Under the pieces are notes generated by a model. It made no database searches, was not told the DNA's origin, and was given only the letters and a program-made list of their open reading frames with translations. The position numbers were made by a program, and so were the translations under genes. From Turicibacter sanguinis (GTDB taxonomy: Bacteria > Bacillota_I > Bacilli_A > MOL361 > Turicibacteraceae), in contig NZ_CP053187.1 in the NCBI RefSeq assembly GCF_013046825.1, positions 2,762,001-2,826,000 of the forward strand: a DNA stretch of 64,000 nucleotides, written 5' to 3'. Below are positions 35,872 to 45,283 of this stretch, one piece after another; the first letter of the stretch is position 1, and each line of letters starts with the position of its first letter.

Positions 35872-36927
35872 TTAATTAAATAAATCATGATTAGCTTGAA
35901 TAAAAAAACCTTCACTCATCATTAACCCCATTAAATTAAAAGGAGTAAATGAATCGTTATTATTTTTTTCAAAGAATTGATTTAATTCTAGAAACAACTG
36001 CTCTTGCCAAGTTTTCATTCCGACCTTTAGTTGTTTTTTATTTTTATTGATGAATCGCTCTAATTTTTCGAGTGTAAAAGCATCTTTTAAGATGACGAAT
36101 TCAAACAAAATAATGGAACTCGGACTTAACTCCTTTTTTAATCTGATTTTTTGAAGTGGCATTAATGAATGATAAAATTGTCTCAAATAACCAAAATAAC
36201 GAATTGACATTAAAGCATAAATAACATCCTCTGACGATGTCAGAGGATACTGATTTTTAATGATGACTTTCAAGGTAGACCTTTCAAAGTTTTTAATAAA
36301 TTTCTTTAATGACTTGCCTCCCTCAATCAAAAAATCCGTTGATGAGTCTTTACGACCTTCGACCCAATTCGCATGTGGTAAGTATAATCCTGAATAGATT
36401 TCAGAATTTAAATCATACAACTCTATGATTAACTTTAAACACTCTCTTTTATAAAGCAACGTTCTAAATGGATTTTTTACTTTTCGACAACATTGTTGTT
36501 CTTTTGATGATTGAATCTCCAGTAAGTACTGCATTCTTTCACCATGTAATACCCCAATGGATTGAAGTGAATCAACCAAACAAATTCCAGCATCATTAAA
36601 TAAAACATTTTCAATTTTAAAACAACCAAAATCTAATTGAGTCACATTATATAAAAAATTAGGTATCACCAAATCAAATAAATACTTAGGACTGGTGTAC
36701 CTCAAGGATCTCATTTTTCTTTCAGCACCGTTTAAAAATCTTGGATACATACAGATTAAAACAATTAAACTAATCGACAATCCAAAAATAAAACAATAAC
36801 TTAGAGCCGTTTTTATTTCAAACAGTAAGATTATTAAACTAATAAAAAAAATAAAACACAAGATTTGAATTTCCATCTTCCTTTTGTTTTTTAAATAGGT
36901 CAAACATGGATGACTATCTACCACCAT
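35872..36927 (-). CDS. membrane protein with a possible degenerate NERD-like domain
   Basis: 351 residues. Two N-terminal membrane segments (about 20-62), then a cytoplasmic part. Residues 95-175 follow the order of a NERD domain: NVTQLDFGCFKIENVLFNDAGICLVDS where NERD has TQIDHVVVsxxGIFVIExK, then KNPFRTLLYKRECLKLII where NERD has NPxxQNxxHxxxL. The usual Asp and ExK catalytic residues are not clearly kept, so a nuclease role is doubtful. The remainder is charged and helical and not recognised. AGGAGG precedes the ATG. Confidence 0.5.
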   Translation of the reverse strand: MVVDSHPCLTYLKNKRKMEIQILCFIFFISLIILLFEIKTALSYCFIFGLSISLIVLICMYPRFLNGAERKMRSLRYTSPKYLFDLVIPNFLYNVTQLDFGCFKIENVLFNDAGICLVDSLQSIGVLHGERMQYLLEIQSSKEQQCCRKVKNPFRTLLYKRECLKLIIELYDLNSEIYSGLYLPHANWVEGRKDSSTDFLIEGGKSLKKFIKNFERSTLKVIIKNQYPLTSSEDVIYALMSIRYFGYLRQFYHSLMPLQKIRLKKELSPSSIILFEFVILKDAFTLEKLERFINKNKKQLKVGMKTWQEQLFLELNQFFEKNNNDSFTPFNLMGLMMSEGFFIQANHDLFN

Positions 36928-37033
36928 GAGGATTCCTCCTAATAATAATTATTTCTATTATAGCTTATTTCCAAAAAATAATTCCTATTTTTCTAAAATT
37001 TTACATGCTGTTTGATTCTTTTTTATGAACCAT

Positions 37034-37060
37034 AAAAAAAAAGACATTAACATGTCTTTT
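37034..37060 (-). terminator. terminator of the membrane protein gene at 37060
   Basis: AAGACAT/ATGTCTT stem followed on the minus strand by about nine T. Confidence 0.8.
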
Positions 37061-37626
37061 TAAATAAGGCCTTTAACCATCTGGTCAAATGTTTCTTTAT
37101 CGCTATATTCGATTTGATCGACTTCCCAGTGATATAAAAACGCAATAAGCGGACTTTCTGTTTGTTTAATCAAATTGAATCGAATATATTGTTCATCAAC
37201 CGTTTTAATAATAATTGAAATTTGATTAAATGTCTGTTGGCCTAAAGCTAATTTAATTTTCATCTGTCGATACTGATCGGTTTTTGCACAACAATTACCA
37301 TAATAAAAAAATTGGTAATTAGCACTTTGAATAAAACGATTGGATAAATAAGTTTTATTTTTTTCATTATAATCTTCATCATTATTTTCATCAACTCGAT
37401 GTCTCATAATGAGATTGACATGATAGGCAACAATTTCAAGTGGAGTTGGATGACAAAACGTCAAATAACTTAACCCAATCAAAACAACGGTTACCACCAC
37501 TAAAGTTAGCCAAAAACACCAAGTTGAATTAAATAAAACAGGTCCTATTAAGATATATCGTAACATAAATGCAAAGGCTATTAAACTATCATAAACTAAT
37601 AAAAATGTTCGATTGATTCTAAGCAT
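37060..37626 (-). CDS. hypothetical two-helix membrane protein
   Basis: 188 residues from the ATG at 37624-37626, preceded by GAGGAGGG; an upstream Met (37662) is unlikely. Two membrane helices (about 10-30 and 35-57) are followed by a soluble part of 130 residues with a beta-rich end: QISIIIKTVDEQYIRFNLIKQ. The layout recalls small PH-like or YcxB-like membrane proteins, but no family is certain. It follows the dcuC-like gene on the same strand, 92 nt away. Confidence 0.55.
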   Translation of the reverse strand: MLRINRTFLLVYDSLIAFAFMLRYILIGPVLFNSTWCFWLTLVVVTVVLIGLSYLTFCHPTPLEIVAYHVNLIMRHRVDENNDEDYNEKNKTYLSNRFIQSANYQFFYYGNCCAKTDQYRQMKIKLALGQQTFNQISIIIKTVDEQYIRFNLIKQTESPLIAFLYHWEVDQIEYSDKETFDQMVKGLI

Positions 37627-37718
37627 CTCTTTCCCTCCTCTAGCATTTAGCTTCTTACTCACCCTTTACTTCATTATATGAAAAGAGGCTTGATATGCTA
37701 CTAAGGAGAAAGAGAATC

Positions 37719-39068
37719 CTAAAGAATCACATACGTTAAAACAATCGATAACACCATTCCAACAAGGACTGGAACGATGGTTCTCTTAATGAGTCGCACG
37801 GGAGAAACATTCATCATCGACGAGATAATAATAACCGTTGGGGAAACTGGAGAAATACTTTTGACTAAATGAGAAACAAATTGCATTGGAATTGCTAAAC
37901 TTATGGCTGAAATTCCCACAGACTCGGCAAAGGATGGCATTAGCTCAACAAATGCGTAAAAGATTGCTAATCCACTTCCACTTAATAACCCAACAAATAA
38001 AGCCAGTAAACAAAAAGCGAGAGTCAACATTAGACCAGCTGCATTTAAATGATTTATAACCTCCCCCATTAAATCGATCACGCCTAAAATCTTTAATCCC
38101 TCTACAAAGGTTAAAGCCGCTACAACCTGAGCCACAACAGTCGTTAGTCCAACGCCCATCCCATTAAAGAAGGCTTGAATCTCAGCGGTTCCCTTTTGAA
38201 ATGAACGCATTCGAATCACTTCACACAATATACTCACCATCAATGAGAAAAAGATGACTTCAGAAATACCTAAATTCACATCCGATACAAAATAAAAAAT
38301 CAGCATTAAGAGTAACGGTAACATAGGAAGGATTGCATAAAACATCGGTAGCTGATCCGTTACTTCCTTAAGTTTTGGCAATGTTGAAGTGATTTCACTT
38401 CTTTCTAAATGATCTTGACGTTTTTGCCAAATAAAATGAACGATTGCCATCATTAAGATAATAGGAATGGAAATTTTAGCATGATAATTAAACACATAGT
38501 CTGTAACAGGAAGACCAAGTGCTTCAGATGCTAGTAAATTATCAGCACCTAATGGTGTTGGGGCAATCGTTGCTGATGTAGCAATCACAGCTCCCACAGC
38601 TAAAGGGGAAACACCTGCACTCGTTAAGATAGGGAAGGCTGTTGCCATCAACATCACTGACAAACTCGAAGAACTTGGAATAATGATACACAAAAAATTT
38701 CCAATCAAATAAAATATAGGAATTAATAACGCTTTGATTTTAATGTGCTTTAAGGGGGCTGATAACACGCTAACAGTTTTTTCATCTGCCCTAATGGCCT
38801 TCATATACGCCGTATAACCAAATAATAATAACAGTGTAAAGCTAGCGCCACTTAATTGTTTGGTAAAGAGATTCCCCATCACCTTGAAAATATCAAAAAA
38901 AGGAACTCCACTACTACTTTCACTCGGTAGAATAACTTTATTCATCAATAAAGCACTCAACATCAACAGGATTCCACTACCGAACATGACTAATTTAATG
39001 TCATACTTTTTCTTAATTAAATAAGCTGCCAATATAATCACAATCAATGCAATGATTAACTCACTCAT
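37719..39068 (-). CDS. DcuC family C4-dicarboxylate transporter
   Basis: 449 residues from the ATG at 39066-39068, after AAAGGGTGAG. About 12 membrane segments. Matches the DcuC pattern: an N-terminal YDIKLVMFGSGILLMLSA, FGYTAYMKAI, SSSSLSVMLMATAFPIL and SATIAPTPLGADNLLASEALG. E. coli DcuC exports succinate and exchanges dicarboxylates in anaerobic growth. Here the substrate may be a dicarboxylate or another organic anion. It is alone in its unit. Confidence 0.82.
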   Translation of the reverse strand: MSELIIALIVIILAAYLIKKKYDIKLVMFGSGILLMLSALLMNKVILPSESSSGVPFFDIFKVMGNLFTKQLSGASFTLLLLFGYTAYMKAIRADEKTVSVLSAPLKHIKIKALLIPIFYLIGNFLCIIIPSSSSLSVMLMATAFPILTSAGVSPLAVGAVIATSATIAPTPLGADNLLASEALGLPVTDYVFNYHAKISIPIILMMAIVHFIWQKRQDHLERSEITSTLPKLKEVTDQLPMFYAILPMLPLLLMLIFYFVSDVNLGISEVIFFSLMVSILCEVIRMRSFQKGTAEIQAFFNGMGVGLTTVVAQVVAALTFVEGLKILGVIDLMGEVINHLNAAGLMLTLAFCLLALFVGLLSGSGLAIFYAFVELMPSFAESVGISAISLAIPMQFVSHLVKSISPVSPTVIIISSMMNVSPVRLIKRTIVPVLVGMVLSIVLTYVIL

Positions 39069-39176
39069 TTTCTCACCCTTTCCTTTACATGTTGTTAACA
39101 TTTTGCTTCACGTGATAAAATCCTGTGTCATTATACTTTATTTTTAATTTTTTCGCCACCATTCGACAGCATTTAC

Positions 39177-39217
39177 AAAAAAAAGTTCTTATGAAGTCAA
39201 TTTCTTCATAAGAACTT
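39177..39217 (-). terminator. terminator of the zinc-ribbon gene
   Basis: Perfect 13-bp stem AGTTCTTATGAAG/CTTCATAAGAACT with 7-nt loop and a run of T on the minus strand. Confidence 0.9.
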
Positions 39218-39221
39218 TCTC

Positions 39222-39602
39222 TTAAATTCTCCAATCAATTTGATTGGATTGAGGAGCTGAACAATATGGACAATATTTCGTGTTAGCATCAATCTCAGCC
39301 CCACATTGCTCACAATGATACTTGCTCCTCATTTGATTAAGTTGTGCTTGAATTTCTCTTATCTTCATTTTTTGTTGAGACACTTCATGAAATAATTCTT
39401 GTAATTCATCACTTTGCTTCACATCAACTATTTTATTTTGGTAAACATATTCACCGATTCGCTCATAAAGATCATTCAAATCTAGTTTAGCCGCATTCAA
39501 CGCCACATTTAATTTTCCAATTTCAATCCATTTACTCGTCGTTTTAATCGAAGCATTGGCTGTTTTATTCATATTTTTTTGAAAGTCATCCCAAAATGCC
39601 AT
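39222..39602 (-). CDS. zinc-ribbon coiled-coil protein
   Basis: 126 residues from the ATG at 39600-39602, after GGAAGGTGAG. The first 95 residues are helical with coiled-coil pattern. The C-terminus has a zinc ribbon CEQCGAEIDANTKYCPYC with four cysteines. Small zinc-ribbon proteins of this shape are frequent in Bacillota with unknown roles. It is divergent from the helicase gene and monocistronic. Confidence 0.7.
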   Translation of the reverse strand: MAFWDDFQKNMNKTANASIKTTSKWIEIGKLNVALNAAKLDLNDLYERIGEYVYQNKIVDVKQSDELQELFHEVSQQKMKIREIQAQLNQMRSKYHCEQCGAEIDANTKYCPYCSAPQSNQIDWRI

Positions 39603-39716
39603 CGCGCTCACCTTCCTTTCTACTGTATCATATTAAGAAGACGAGTGAATGGTCCTCATTCTCTAAATGAAACCAAACAAGCAATGAAATTTTTAGTCAA
39701 ATTGGGACTCATCTTG

Positions 39717-39722
39717 TATAAT
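39717..39722 (+). promoter_or_regulatory. -10 element for the helicase gene
   Basis: Perfect TATAAT with a weak -35 (TAGTCA) 17 bp upstream, 40 nt before the ATG at 39762. Confidence 0.5.
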
Positions 39723-39761
39723 AAAGATAAACAAAATGTGTCATTAGGAGGAATTTTCATC

Positions 39762-41942
39762 ATGGACTTATATACCTACCTCAATCAATATCATCAAATT
39801 GTATTAACTGATGATCAATTAGCAGCGACTCAAGCCCTTGATGGTCCCATTTGTGTGATTAGCTGTCCAGGAAGCGGGAAAACGACAGTAACCGTAATTC
39901 GGTTAGCTAATTTGATTTTAAGTGGAAAGGTTCATCCTCAACAAATTCTAGCCTTAACCTTCTCAAAAGCATCGGCACGTGATCTGAATGAGCGATTCCA
40001 AGCATTATTCCCCAAACTCTCAAAACAAGTTCAATTTTCAACGATTCATAGTTTCGCTTTTCAACTGATTAAACACTACCAACAACTGAGTGGGGTAATG
40101 TATCAATTTATTGAAGGAAATCAGACGACTCTTCATAAAAAGCAACTCTTAACACAATTTTACATCGAAACAACTGAACGTTATCCAAGCGACGATGATT
40201 TAGAAACGCTCACTGGCCAAATCAGTTTACTTAAAAACTTGATGATAGAACCGCATCATACGAAAGAAATCAAACAATACGTCGAAACAGAAGTTGAGGA
40301 ATTCATTCAACTTTATAAAAAATATGAAGCCTTCAAAGAATCGAGATATTTACTCGACTACGATGATCTACTCACTACAGCCTTCTCTATCCTTAAACAT
40401 CACGATTACCTTTTAAATTTTTATCAAACCCGTTATACCCACATTCAAATCGATGAGGCGCAAGATACCTCAAAAATCCAATACGAACTCATCAAACTCA
40501 TTGCCAGTCGCCATCATAACATTTTTTTAGTAGGAGATGATGATCAAAGTATCTATGCATTTCGAGGAGCTTATCCAAAACAGCTATTAACTTTTAAAGA
40601 AACCTTTAAAGAAGCTCGCATCCTCTATATGAATCAAAATTTCCGTTCAACAGCCTCTATTGTATCAACGAGCTCTCAATTCATCCAACATAATAAAAGT
40701 AGATATAAAAAAACGATTCAAACTCAAAATGAAACCGGAATGTCCCCCACTCTTCATCATTTTCAAACCGAACAAGAACAATTATCTTTTTTAATCACCA
40801 CGCTAAAACAAGCAGAAGATTTAAACGATGTGGCGATTTTGTATCGTCAAAATGTTTCTGCTCTTCCCCTGATTGAACAATTCGAACGTCACCAAATCCC
40901 TTTCAAACTCCAAGAAGGAAAACTTTCATTTTTCTACCATCCCATTGTCAGAGATATCAAGGCCATAATCACCTTATCAAGATCACCTAACCACTTAGAA
41001 TCCTTTCAACGCGTGGCGAAAATTCTCTATCTCTCAGCCACAACTCAACATCAAGTGACCTCTCAAACAGAAAGTGGCTATCTCGATTATTTAACACGAC
41101 TGGTTACTTTTAATTCCACTTATCAACGTGAAAAAGTCCGTCTCTTTAAACAAAACCTCATGAAACTTCCAAGTCTACCTTGCAATCGGATGATGGCTTT
41201 TATTTTAAATACTTTAGATTATGAAAGTTATCTAATCAAAAAAGGATTCTTAAAAGATGAAAAAGGGGAACGCCTTTATACCCAAGGGATGGCAGTTTTA
41301 GAAACCTTAAAAATGATTGCCAAAGACGTAGATTCTCACGAAGCCTTTCTTGAGCGCCTTGAACACCTCAGGCTAATTAGTGAACAAAGCACCACACAAG
41401 CAAAAGGAGTTAACCTTTTAACTTTTCATGCCTCAAAAGGCTTAGAATTTAAAACCGTCTTTTTAATTGATTGTATGAATGGCATCACGCCACCCCAAAC
41501 AGCAATCATCGAAGCCAAAAGTCAAATTTTTGACCATTATGAAGAAGAGCGTCGTCTTTTTTATGTCGCCATGACACGGGCAAAAGAGCAATTGACGCTA
41601 CTAAGTGTTGCTAAAAAACATAATCTATTATTTAGTCGCTCAAACTTTTATAAAGAAGTTTCCAAGATTCTTAATCCAATTGACGAAGAACCCAAACCCG
41701 TCTCAAGTCGCCTCAGTCATGGAAAAAAAATTGAAGAGTTAAAAAGAGGCCTAATAACCTCAGAATCCGCTGACTTAACGCCTTTTAAAGAAGGTTCCGT
41801 GATTAATCATAAACGATTTGGAACAGGAACCATTATTGAAAAAGAAGGAGAAATTGCGACGATTCAATTCGAAAATGAAACCAAACGAATCAGTCTCAGA
41901 ATAACTGTTTTAAATGGAAATGTCGAATTGGTTTCAAGTTAA
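39762..41942 (+). CDS. UvrD/PcrA family 3'-5' DNA helicase
   Basis: 726 residues from the ATG at 39762, which has AGGAGG upstream; a longer frame reaching back to 39579 overlaps the divergent gene and is not translated. Superfamily 1A motifs: Q-motif region TDDQLAATQ, Walker A CPGSGKTT (35-42), QIDEAQDTS, GDDDQSIYAFRGA, NFRST, TFHASKGLEFKTVFL and VAMTRAKEQL. The C-terminal 55 residues form a Tudor-like domain (VINHKRFGTGTIIEKEG), as in PcrA. It is shorter than PcrA (739) and may be a second UvrD-type repair helicase; pcrA proper normally sits with ligA, not here. Confidence 0.9.
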   Translation: MDLYTYLNQYHQIVLTDDQLAATQALDGPICVISCPGSGKTTVTVIRLANLILSGKVHPQQILALTFSKASARDLNERFQALFPKLSKQVQFSTIHSFAFQLIKHYQQLSGVMYQFIEGNQTTLHKKQLLTQFYIETTERYPSDDDLETLTGQISLLKNLMIEPHHTKEIKQYVETEVEEFIQLYKKYEAFKESRYLLDYDDLLTTAFSILKHHDYLLNFYQTRYTHIQIDEAQDTSKIQYELIKLIASRHHNIFLVGDDDQSIYAFRGAYPKQLLTFKETFKEARILYMNQNFRSTASIVSTSSQFIQHNKSRYKKTIQTQNETGMSPTLHHFQTEQEQLSFLITTLKQAEDLNDVAILYRQNVSALPLIEQFERHQIPFKLQEGKLSFFYHPIVRDIKAIITLSRSPNHLESFQRVAKILYLSATTQHQVTSQTESGYLDYLTRLVTFNSTYQREKVRLFKQNLMKLPSLPCNRMMAFILNTLDYESYLIKKGFLKDEKGERLYTQGMAVLETLKMIAKDVDSHEAFLERLEHLRLISEQSTTQAKGVNLLTFHASKGLEFKTVFLIDCMNGITPPQTAIIEAKSQIFDHYEEERRLFYVAMTRAKEQLTLLSVAKKHNLLFSRSNFYKEVSKILNPIDEEPKPVSSRLSHGKKIEELKRGLITSESADLTPFKEGSVINHKRFGTGTIIEKEGEIATIQFENETKRISLRITVLNGNVELVSS

Positions 41943-41987
41943 TCAAAAAAACGTTAACTCTAGTCTAGAGTTAACGTTTTTTTGATT
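41941..41987. terminator. perfectly symmetric bidirectional terminator
   Basis: A 23-bp perfect stem with a single-base centre: AATCAAAAAAACGTTAAC at one end mirrored at the other. Each end contains part of the stop codon of a convergent gene (helicase on plus, small protein on minus). Confidence 0.93.
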
Positions 41988-42141
41988 AATGAATAGGCCC
42001 TGCTTTTTTATTCCCATGTTTTGCTTTTCCTTGGATTTCCGGTACAGGTGGCATATCATTTTTAGGATGTTTTTGTTTTTTGTTACTTTCAGTTCCATGT
42101 GGTTCACTTGGATCTGGACGTTTCATACCTGCTTTTGCCAT
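41986..42141 (-). CDS. small basic Pro-rich protein
   Basis: 51 residues from the ATG at 42139-42141, after AAAGGTG. Very rich in Lys, Pro, His and Asn, with GMKRPDPSEPHGTESNKK, a MPPVPEIQGKAKHGNKK segment, and no hydrophobic core. It looks intrinsically disordered, like minor small acid-soluble spore proteins, but I cannot place it in a named SASP family. It has its own ribosome site and shares the terminator at 41941-41987. Confidence 0.6.
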   Translation of the reverse strand: MAKAGMKRPDPSEPHGTESNKKQKHPKNDMPPVPEIQGKAKHGNKKAGPIH

Positions 42142-42301
42142 ATTTATCACCTTTCTTTCATTCTTATTATGAACTGATTTTCGGCGCATATGCTCGCTTC
42201 AAATTAAAATTTTTTTGAAAATTTTGCTACCCTCTTACACCCTTTCCATCTCTTCAATCTTGTCGAATTTTAACTTTTTAAAACTCTTTTTATCACGCAA
42301 C

Positions 42302-42330
42302 TTGTCCCTTTATTTCGTTAGCGTTATGAT
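42302..42330 (+). promoter_or_regulatory. gldA promoter
   Basis: TTGTCC (42302-42307), 17-bp spacer, TATGAT (42325-42330). Confidence 0.65.
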
Positions 42331-42337
42331 AAATTTG

Positions 42338-42351
42338 AGAGATTAATCTCT
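42338..42351 (+). promoter_or_regulatory. 14-bp palindrome at the gldA transcription start
   Basis: AGAGATTAATCTCT, a perfect palindrome beginning at the predicted +1 (about 42337). A repressor operator is likely by position. Confidence 0.5.
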
Positions 42352-42391
42352 GCTAATCTACGATGATTTTTAAGAAGAGGGGAATTGTGTG

Positions 42392-43486
42392 ATGAAAAAA
42401 GTGATTTATTCACCAACTAAATACATTCAAGGGCCAAATGAGTTAGCACATATATGTGATTATGCAATGGATTTAGGCATTTCTGGCGCGTATGCCATTG
42501 TTGACCCATTTATTTTATCTCATTATGAAGAGACGATTCAAACCAGTTTCAAACGACAACAAATAGCTATTCACCTAGATGCTTTTAATGGGGAATGTAG
42601 TAAAACAGAAATTAATCGAATCATTGAAAATGTCAAAAAAGGAAACCTAAATGTGATCATCGGAATTGGAGGGGGAAAAACACTCGATACGGCAAAAGCC
42701 GTTGCTTATTTCTCAAATTTACCTGTTATAATTGTTCCAACCATTGCTTCTACTGATGCACCTTGTAGTGCCCTATCTGTTCTTTATACAGATGCAGGTC
42801 AATTTGACCGCTATTTATTCTTAAAAACAAATCCGAATGTTGTGATTGTTGACTCACTTGTTATTGCACAGGCTCCATCTCGTTTACTAGTTTCAGGTAT
42901 GGGAGATGCCTTGGCCACTTATTTTGAAGCTCGTGCTTGTCATCGTTCCAATGCCTTAACGATTGCAGGTGGCACTTGTTCACTTGCAGCCTTAACGTTA
43001 GCAAAACTTTGTTATGAAACGTTATTAGTTGATGGTTATCAAGCAAAGTTATCTGCAGATCATCATGTTAATTCTAAAGCACTCGAAAATATCATTGAAG
43101 CAAACACTTATTTAAGCGGTGTTGGTTTTGAAAGTGGAGGACTCGCCGGTGCTCACGCGATCCATAATGGTTTAACAGTCTTAAAAGAAAGTCATCACAT
43201 GTATCATGGTGAAAAAGTAGCCTTTGGGACACTCGTTCAACTCGTGCTAGAAAATGCGCCAAAAGAAGAAATCGATGAAGTGTTAACTTTCTGTCGTCAA
43301 CTAGGCCTCCCAACCTGCTTAAAAGACCTTGGAATTACAAATCCAACAGAAGATCAACTGATGGCAGTTGCAACAGCAAGCTGTGACCCACAAGATACGA
43401 TTCATCATATGCCATTTGAAGTCACTCCAATCGATGTCTATAGTGCTATTTTAATTGCAGATCGTCTAGGTGCTCAGTTTGCCTAA
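42392..43486 (+). CDS. gldA: glycerol dehydrogenase
   Basis: 364 residues from the ATG at 42392, after AGAGGGG; a GTG one codon upstream is unlikely. Iron-type alcohol dehydrogenase fold: GIGGGKTLDTAKAVA (NAD loop), PTIASTDAPCSALSVLYT, GMGDALATYFEA (metal Asp), GLAGAHAIHNGL and HGEKVAFG (metal histidines). It oxidises glycerol to dihydroxyacetone with NAD, or the reverse in fermentation. Monocistronic. Confidence 0.95.
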   Translation: MKKVIYSPTKYIQGPNELAHICDYAMDLGISGAYAIVDPFILSHYEETIQTSFKRQQIAIHLDAFNGECSKTEINRIIENVKKGNLNVIIGIGGGKTLDTAKAVAYFSNLPVIIVPTIASTDAPCSALSVLYTDAGQFDRYLFLKTNPNVVIVDSLVIAQAPSRLLVSGMGDALATYFEARACHRSNALTIAGGTCSLAALTLAKLCYETLLVDGYQAKLSADHHVNSKALENIIEANTYLSGVGFESGGLAGAHAIHNGLTVLKESHHMYHGEKVAFGTLVQLVLENAPKEEIDEVLTFCRQLGLPTCLKDLGITNPTEDQLMAVATASCDPQDTIHHMPFEVTPIDVYSAILIADRLGAQFA

Positions 43487-43494
43487 CAATCATA

Positions 43495-43532
43495 AAAGGA
43501 ACTCAGATTTTAACTTGAGTTCCTTTATTTTT
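43495..43532. terminator. terminator between gldA and hcp
   Basis: AAAGGAACTCA/TGAGTTCCTTT stem followed by ATTTTTTA on the plus strand, with AAAA on the other side. It serves convergent gldA and hcp. Confidence 0.85.
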
Positions 43533-45166
43533 TATTCAAAAAATTTAACTAAGTCTTCCTCAACAGATGAAATACCACCAATTTCAAACGTTTGAACTAA
43601 AAAGTCCACAATATTGGGTGATAAGAAAGCAGGTAACGTAGGACCTAAATGAATCTTTTTCACACCTAATGATAAAAGAGCTAATAAGACAATGACGGCT
43701 TTTTGTTCATACCATGCAATATTATAAACAATCGGTAAGTCATTAATATCTTCAAGTCCAAATGCTTCTTTTAATTTTAGGGCAATGACGGCTAATGAAT
43801 AAGAATCATTACATTGGCCTGCGTCAAGCACACGAGGAATTCCATTGATTGTTCCAAGATTTAGCTTATTATAGCGATATTTCGCACATCCCGCTGTTAA
43901 AATAACAGAATCGTCTGGAAGGGCGCTAGCAAAATCTGTATAATACTGACGCTCTTTATGACGTCCATCACACCCAGCCATGACAACGAAATGCTTAATC
44001 TCTCCTTTTTCAACCGCTGAAATAATCTCAGATGCTAACGTCATCACTTGATGATGAGCAAATCCTCCTACAATTTCTCCTTGTTCAATCGCTTTAGGTG
44101 CTTCACATGTTTTAGCCAGTTCAATGACTTCACTAAAATCTTTGCGACCATCCACTAAAACCGGAATCACTTTAAATCCAGGATATCCCGTATTTCCCGT
44201 TGTAAACACACGATCTTGATAAGTGGCACTTTGACGAGGTGGGACTAAACAGTTCGTTGTAAAAATAATCGGTCCATTAAACGTTTCAAACTCTTTCGTT
44301 TGTAAATGCCATGCATTTCCATAATTTGCTTTTAAATGATCATATTTTTTTAATTCAGGATAATAGTGTGCAGGCAACATTTCACTGTGCGTATAAATAT
44401 CAATTCCTTGATCTTTAGTTTGCTCAAGTAATTGAACTAAATCGTGTAAATCATGTCCGGTGATTAAAATTCCTGGACGTTCTCCAACTCCAATATTAAC
44501 TTTTGAGATTTCTGGATGGCCAAATGTTGTGGTATTAGCCGTATCAAGTAAAGCCATTCCCTCTACCCCAATACTTCCAAGTTCAAGTGTTAGCGAAACA
44601 TAATCTTCTAGTGTTAGTGATTCATTAATTAAGGCGGCCATCATTTTGTGCATTCCCATGTATAGTGATGGTTGAACATAGCCTAATTTTTGCGCATGTG
44701 ATAAATAAGCTGCTAACCCTTTAACTCCAAATAACATCAATTCACGAATTGAACGAATATCTTCATTTTCTGTTTGATGAATGGCCACTTTTAAAGCTTT
44801 TTTAATCATCTCTTCTTTAGTTTTAGCAATGAAGTTCATGATATCATGCTTAAGGATGGGTAACTCACGACCAACTAATTGTTCTTTTAATTCCTCACGG
44901 TAGGTTAAGCTTTGCAGCGTGCGTGTTACAAATTCTTCTTCCTCAAAATTAGCATTCGTAATCGTTGCAAATAATCCTTCCATGACAAACTCATGAATCT
45001 CATCAGATACAGTTTCAACTTCTAAAGCAAGCGTCGATACACCAATTAATGAATAGATAAACGTATCCATTAAAGCTGTTAATTCAGGGGATTTTCCACA
45101 TACACCAAAGACAGTGCAGCCTATCCCTTTCGAAGCTTCTTGACATTGATTACAAAACATTTCCAT
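43532..45166 (-). CDS. hcp: hybrid-cluster protein Hcp (hydroxylamine/NO reductase)
   Basis: 544 residues from the ATG at 45164-45166, after AGGAGTG. N-terminal Fe-S cysteines C5, C8, C17 and C23 (FCNQCQE...GC...VC) are followed by hybrid-cluster ligands in GHDLHDL, TNCLVPP, GCDG and [10 protein letters not shown], and a C-terminal ligand region. The family reduces hydroxylamine in vitro and NO in vivo, and protects anaerobes from nitrosative stress. A CRP/FNR-type site precedes the promoter and a Crp/Fnr regulator gene lies upstream. Confidence 0.97.
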   Translation of the reverse strand: MEMFCNQCQEASKGIGCTVFGVCGKSPELTALMDTFIYSLIGVSTLALEVETVSDEIHEFVMEGLFATITNANFEEEEFVTRTLQSLTYREELKEQLVGRELPILKHDIMNFIAKTKEEMIKKALKVAIHQTENEDIRSIRELMLFGVKGLAAYLSHAQKLGYVQPSLYMGMHKMMAALINESLTLEDYVSLTLELGSIGVEGMALLDTANTTTFGHPEISKVNIGVGERPGILITGHDLHDLVQLLEQTKDQGIDIYTHSEMLPAHYYPELKKYDHLKANYGNAWHLQTKEFETFNGPIIFTTNCLVPPRQSATYQDRVFTTGNTGYPGFKVIPVLVDGRKDFSEVIELAKTCEAPKAIEQGEIVGGFAHHQVMTLASEIISAVEKGEIKHFVVMAGCDGRHKERQYYTDFASALPDDSVILTAGCAKYRYNKLNLGTINGIPRVLDAGQCNDSYSLAVIALKLKEAFGLEDINDLPIVYNIAWYEQKAVIVLLALLSLGVKKIHLGPTLPAFLSPNIVDFLVQTFEIGGISSVEEDLVKFFE

Positions 45167-45195
45167 CTCTATCACTCCTTCTTCTCAACAAAGCT

Positions 45196-45201
45196 ATTAT
45201 A
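45196..45201 (-). promoter_or_regulatory. -10 element of hcp
   Basis: Perfect TATAAT on the minus strand, 30 nt upstream of hcp. The -35 region is poor (CATCTT), as expected for an activator-dependent promoter. Confidence 0.65.
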
Positions 45202-45221
45202 TAAACCTCTTCAAGAACAAG

Positions 45222-45239
45222 ATGTGAGGTAGGTCACAT
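45222..45239 (-). promoter_or_regulatory. CRP/FNR-type operator of hcp
   Basis: ATGTGACCTACCTCACAT on the minus strand: perfect 6-bp arms forming TGTGA-N6-TCACA. The centre lies about 41.5 bp upstream of the predicted +1 (about 45189), the class II activator position. Confidence 0.82.
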
Positions 45240-45250
45240 TTTTAAAGATT

Positions 45251-45283
45251 TTTTTAAAAAAAAGATGACCAAAGGTCATCTTT
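45251..45283 (-). terminator. terminator of the Crp/Fnr regulator gene
   Basis: AAAGATGACC-AAA-GGTCATCTTT followed by eight T on the minus strand. It overlaps the regulator's stop codon and separates it from hcp. Confidence 0.9.

Noticed and set aside
39579-39761. N-terminal extension of the UvrD-like helicase
   Set aside because: It overlaps the divergent zinc-ribbon gene and the promoter region, while the ATG at 39762 has a strong AGGAGG.
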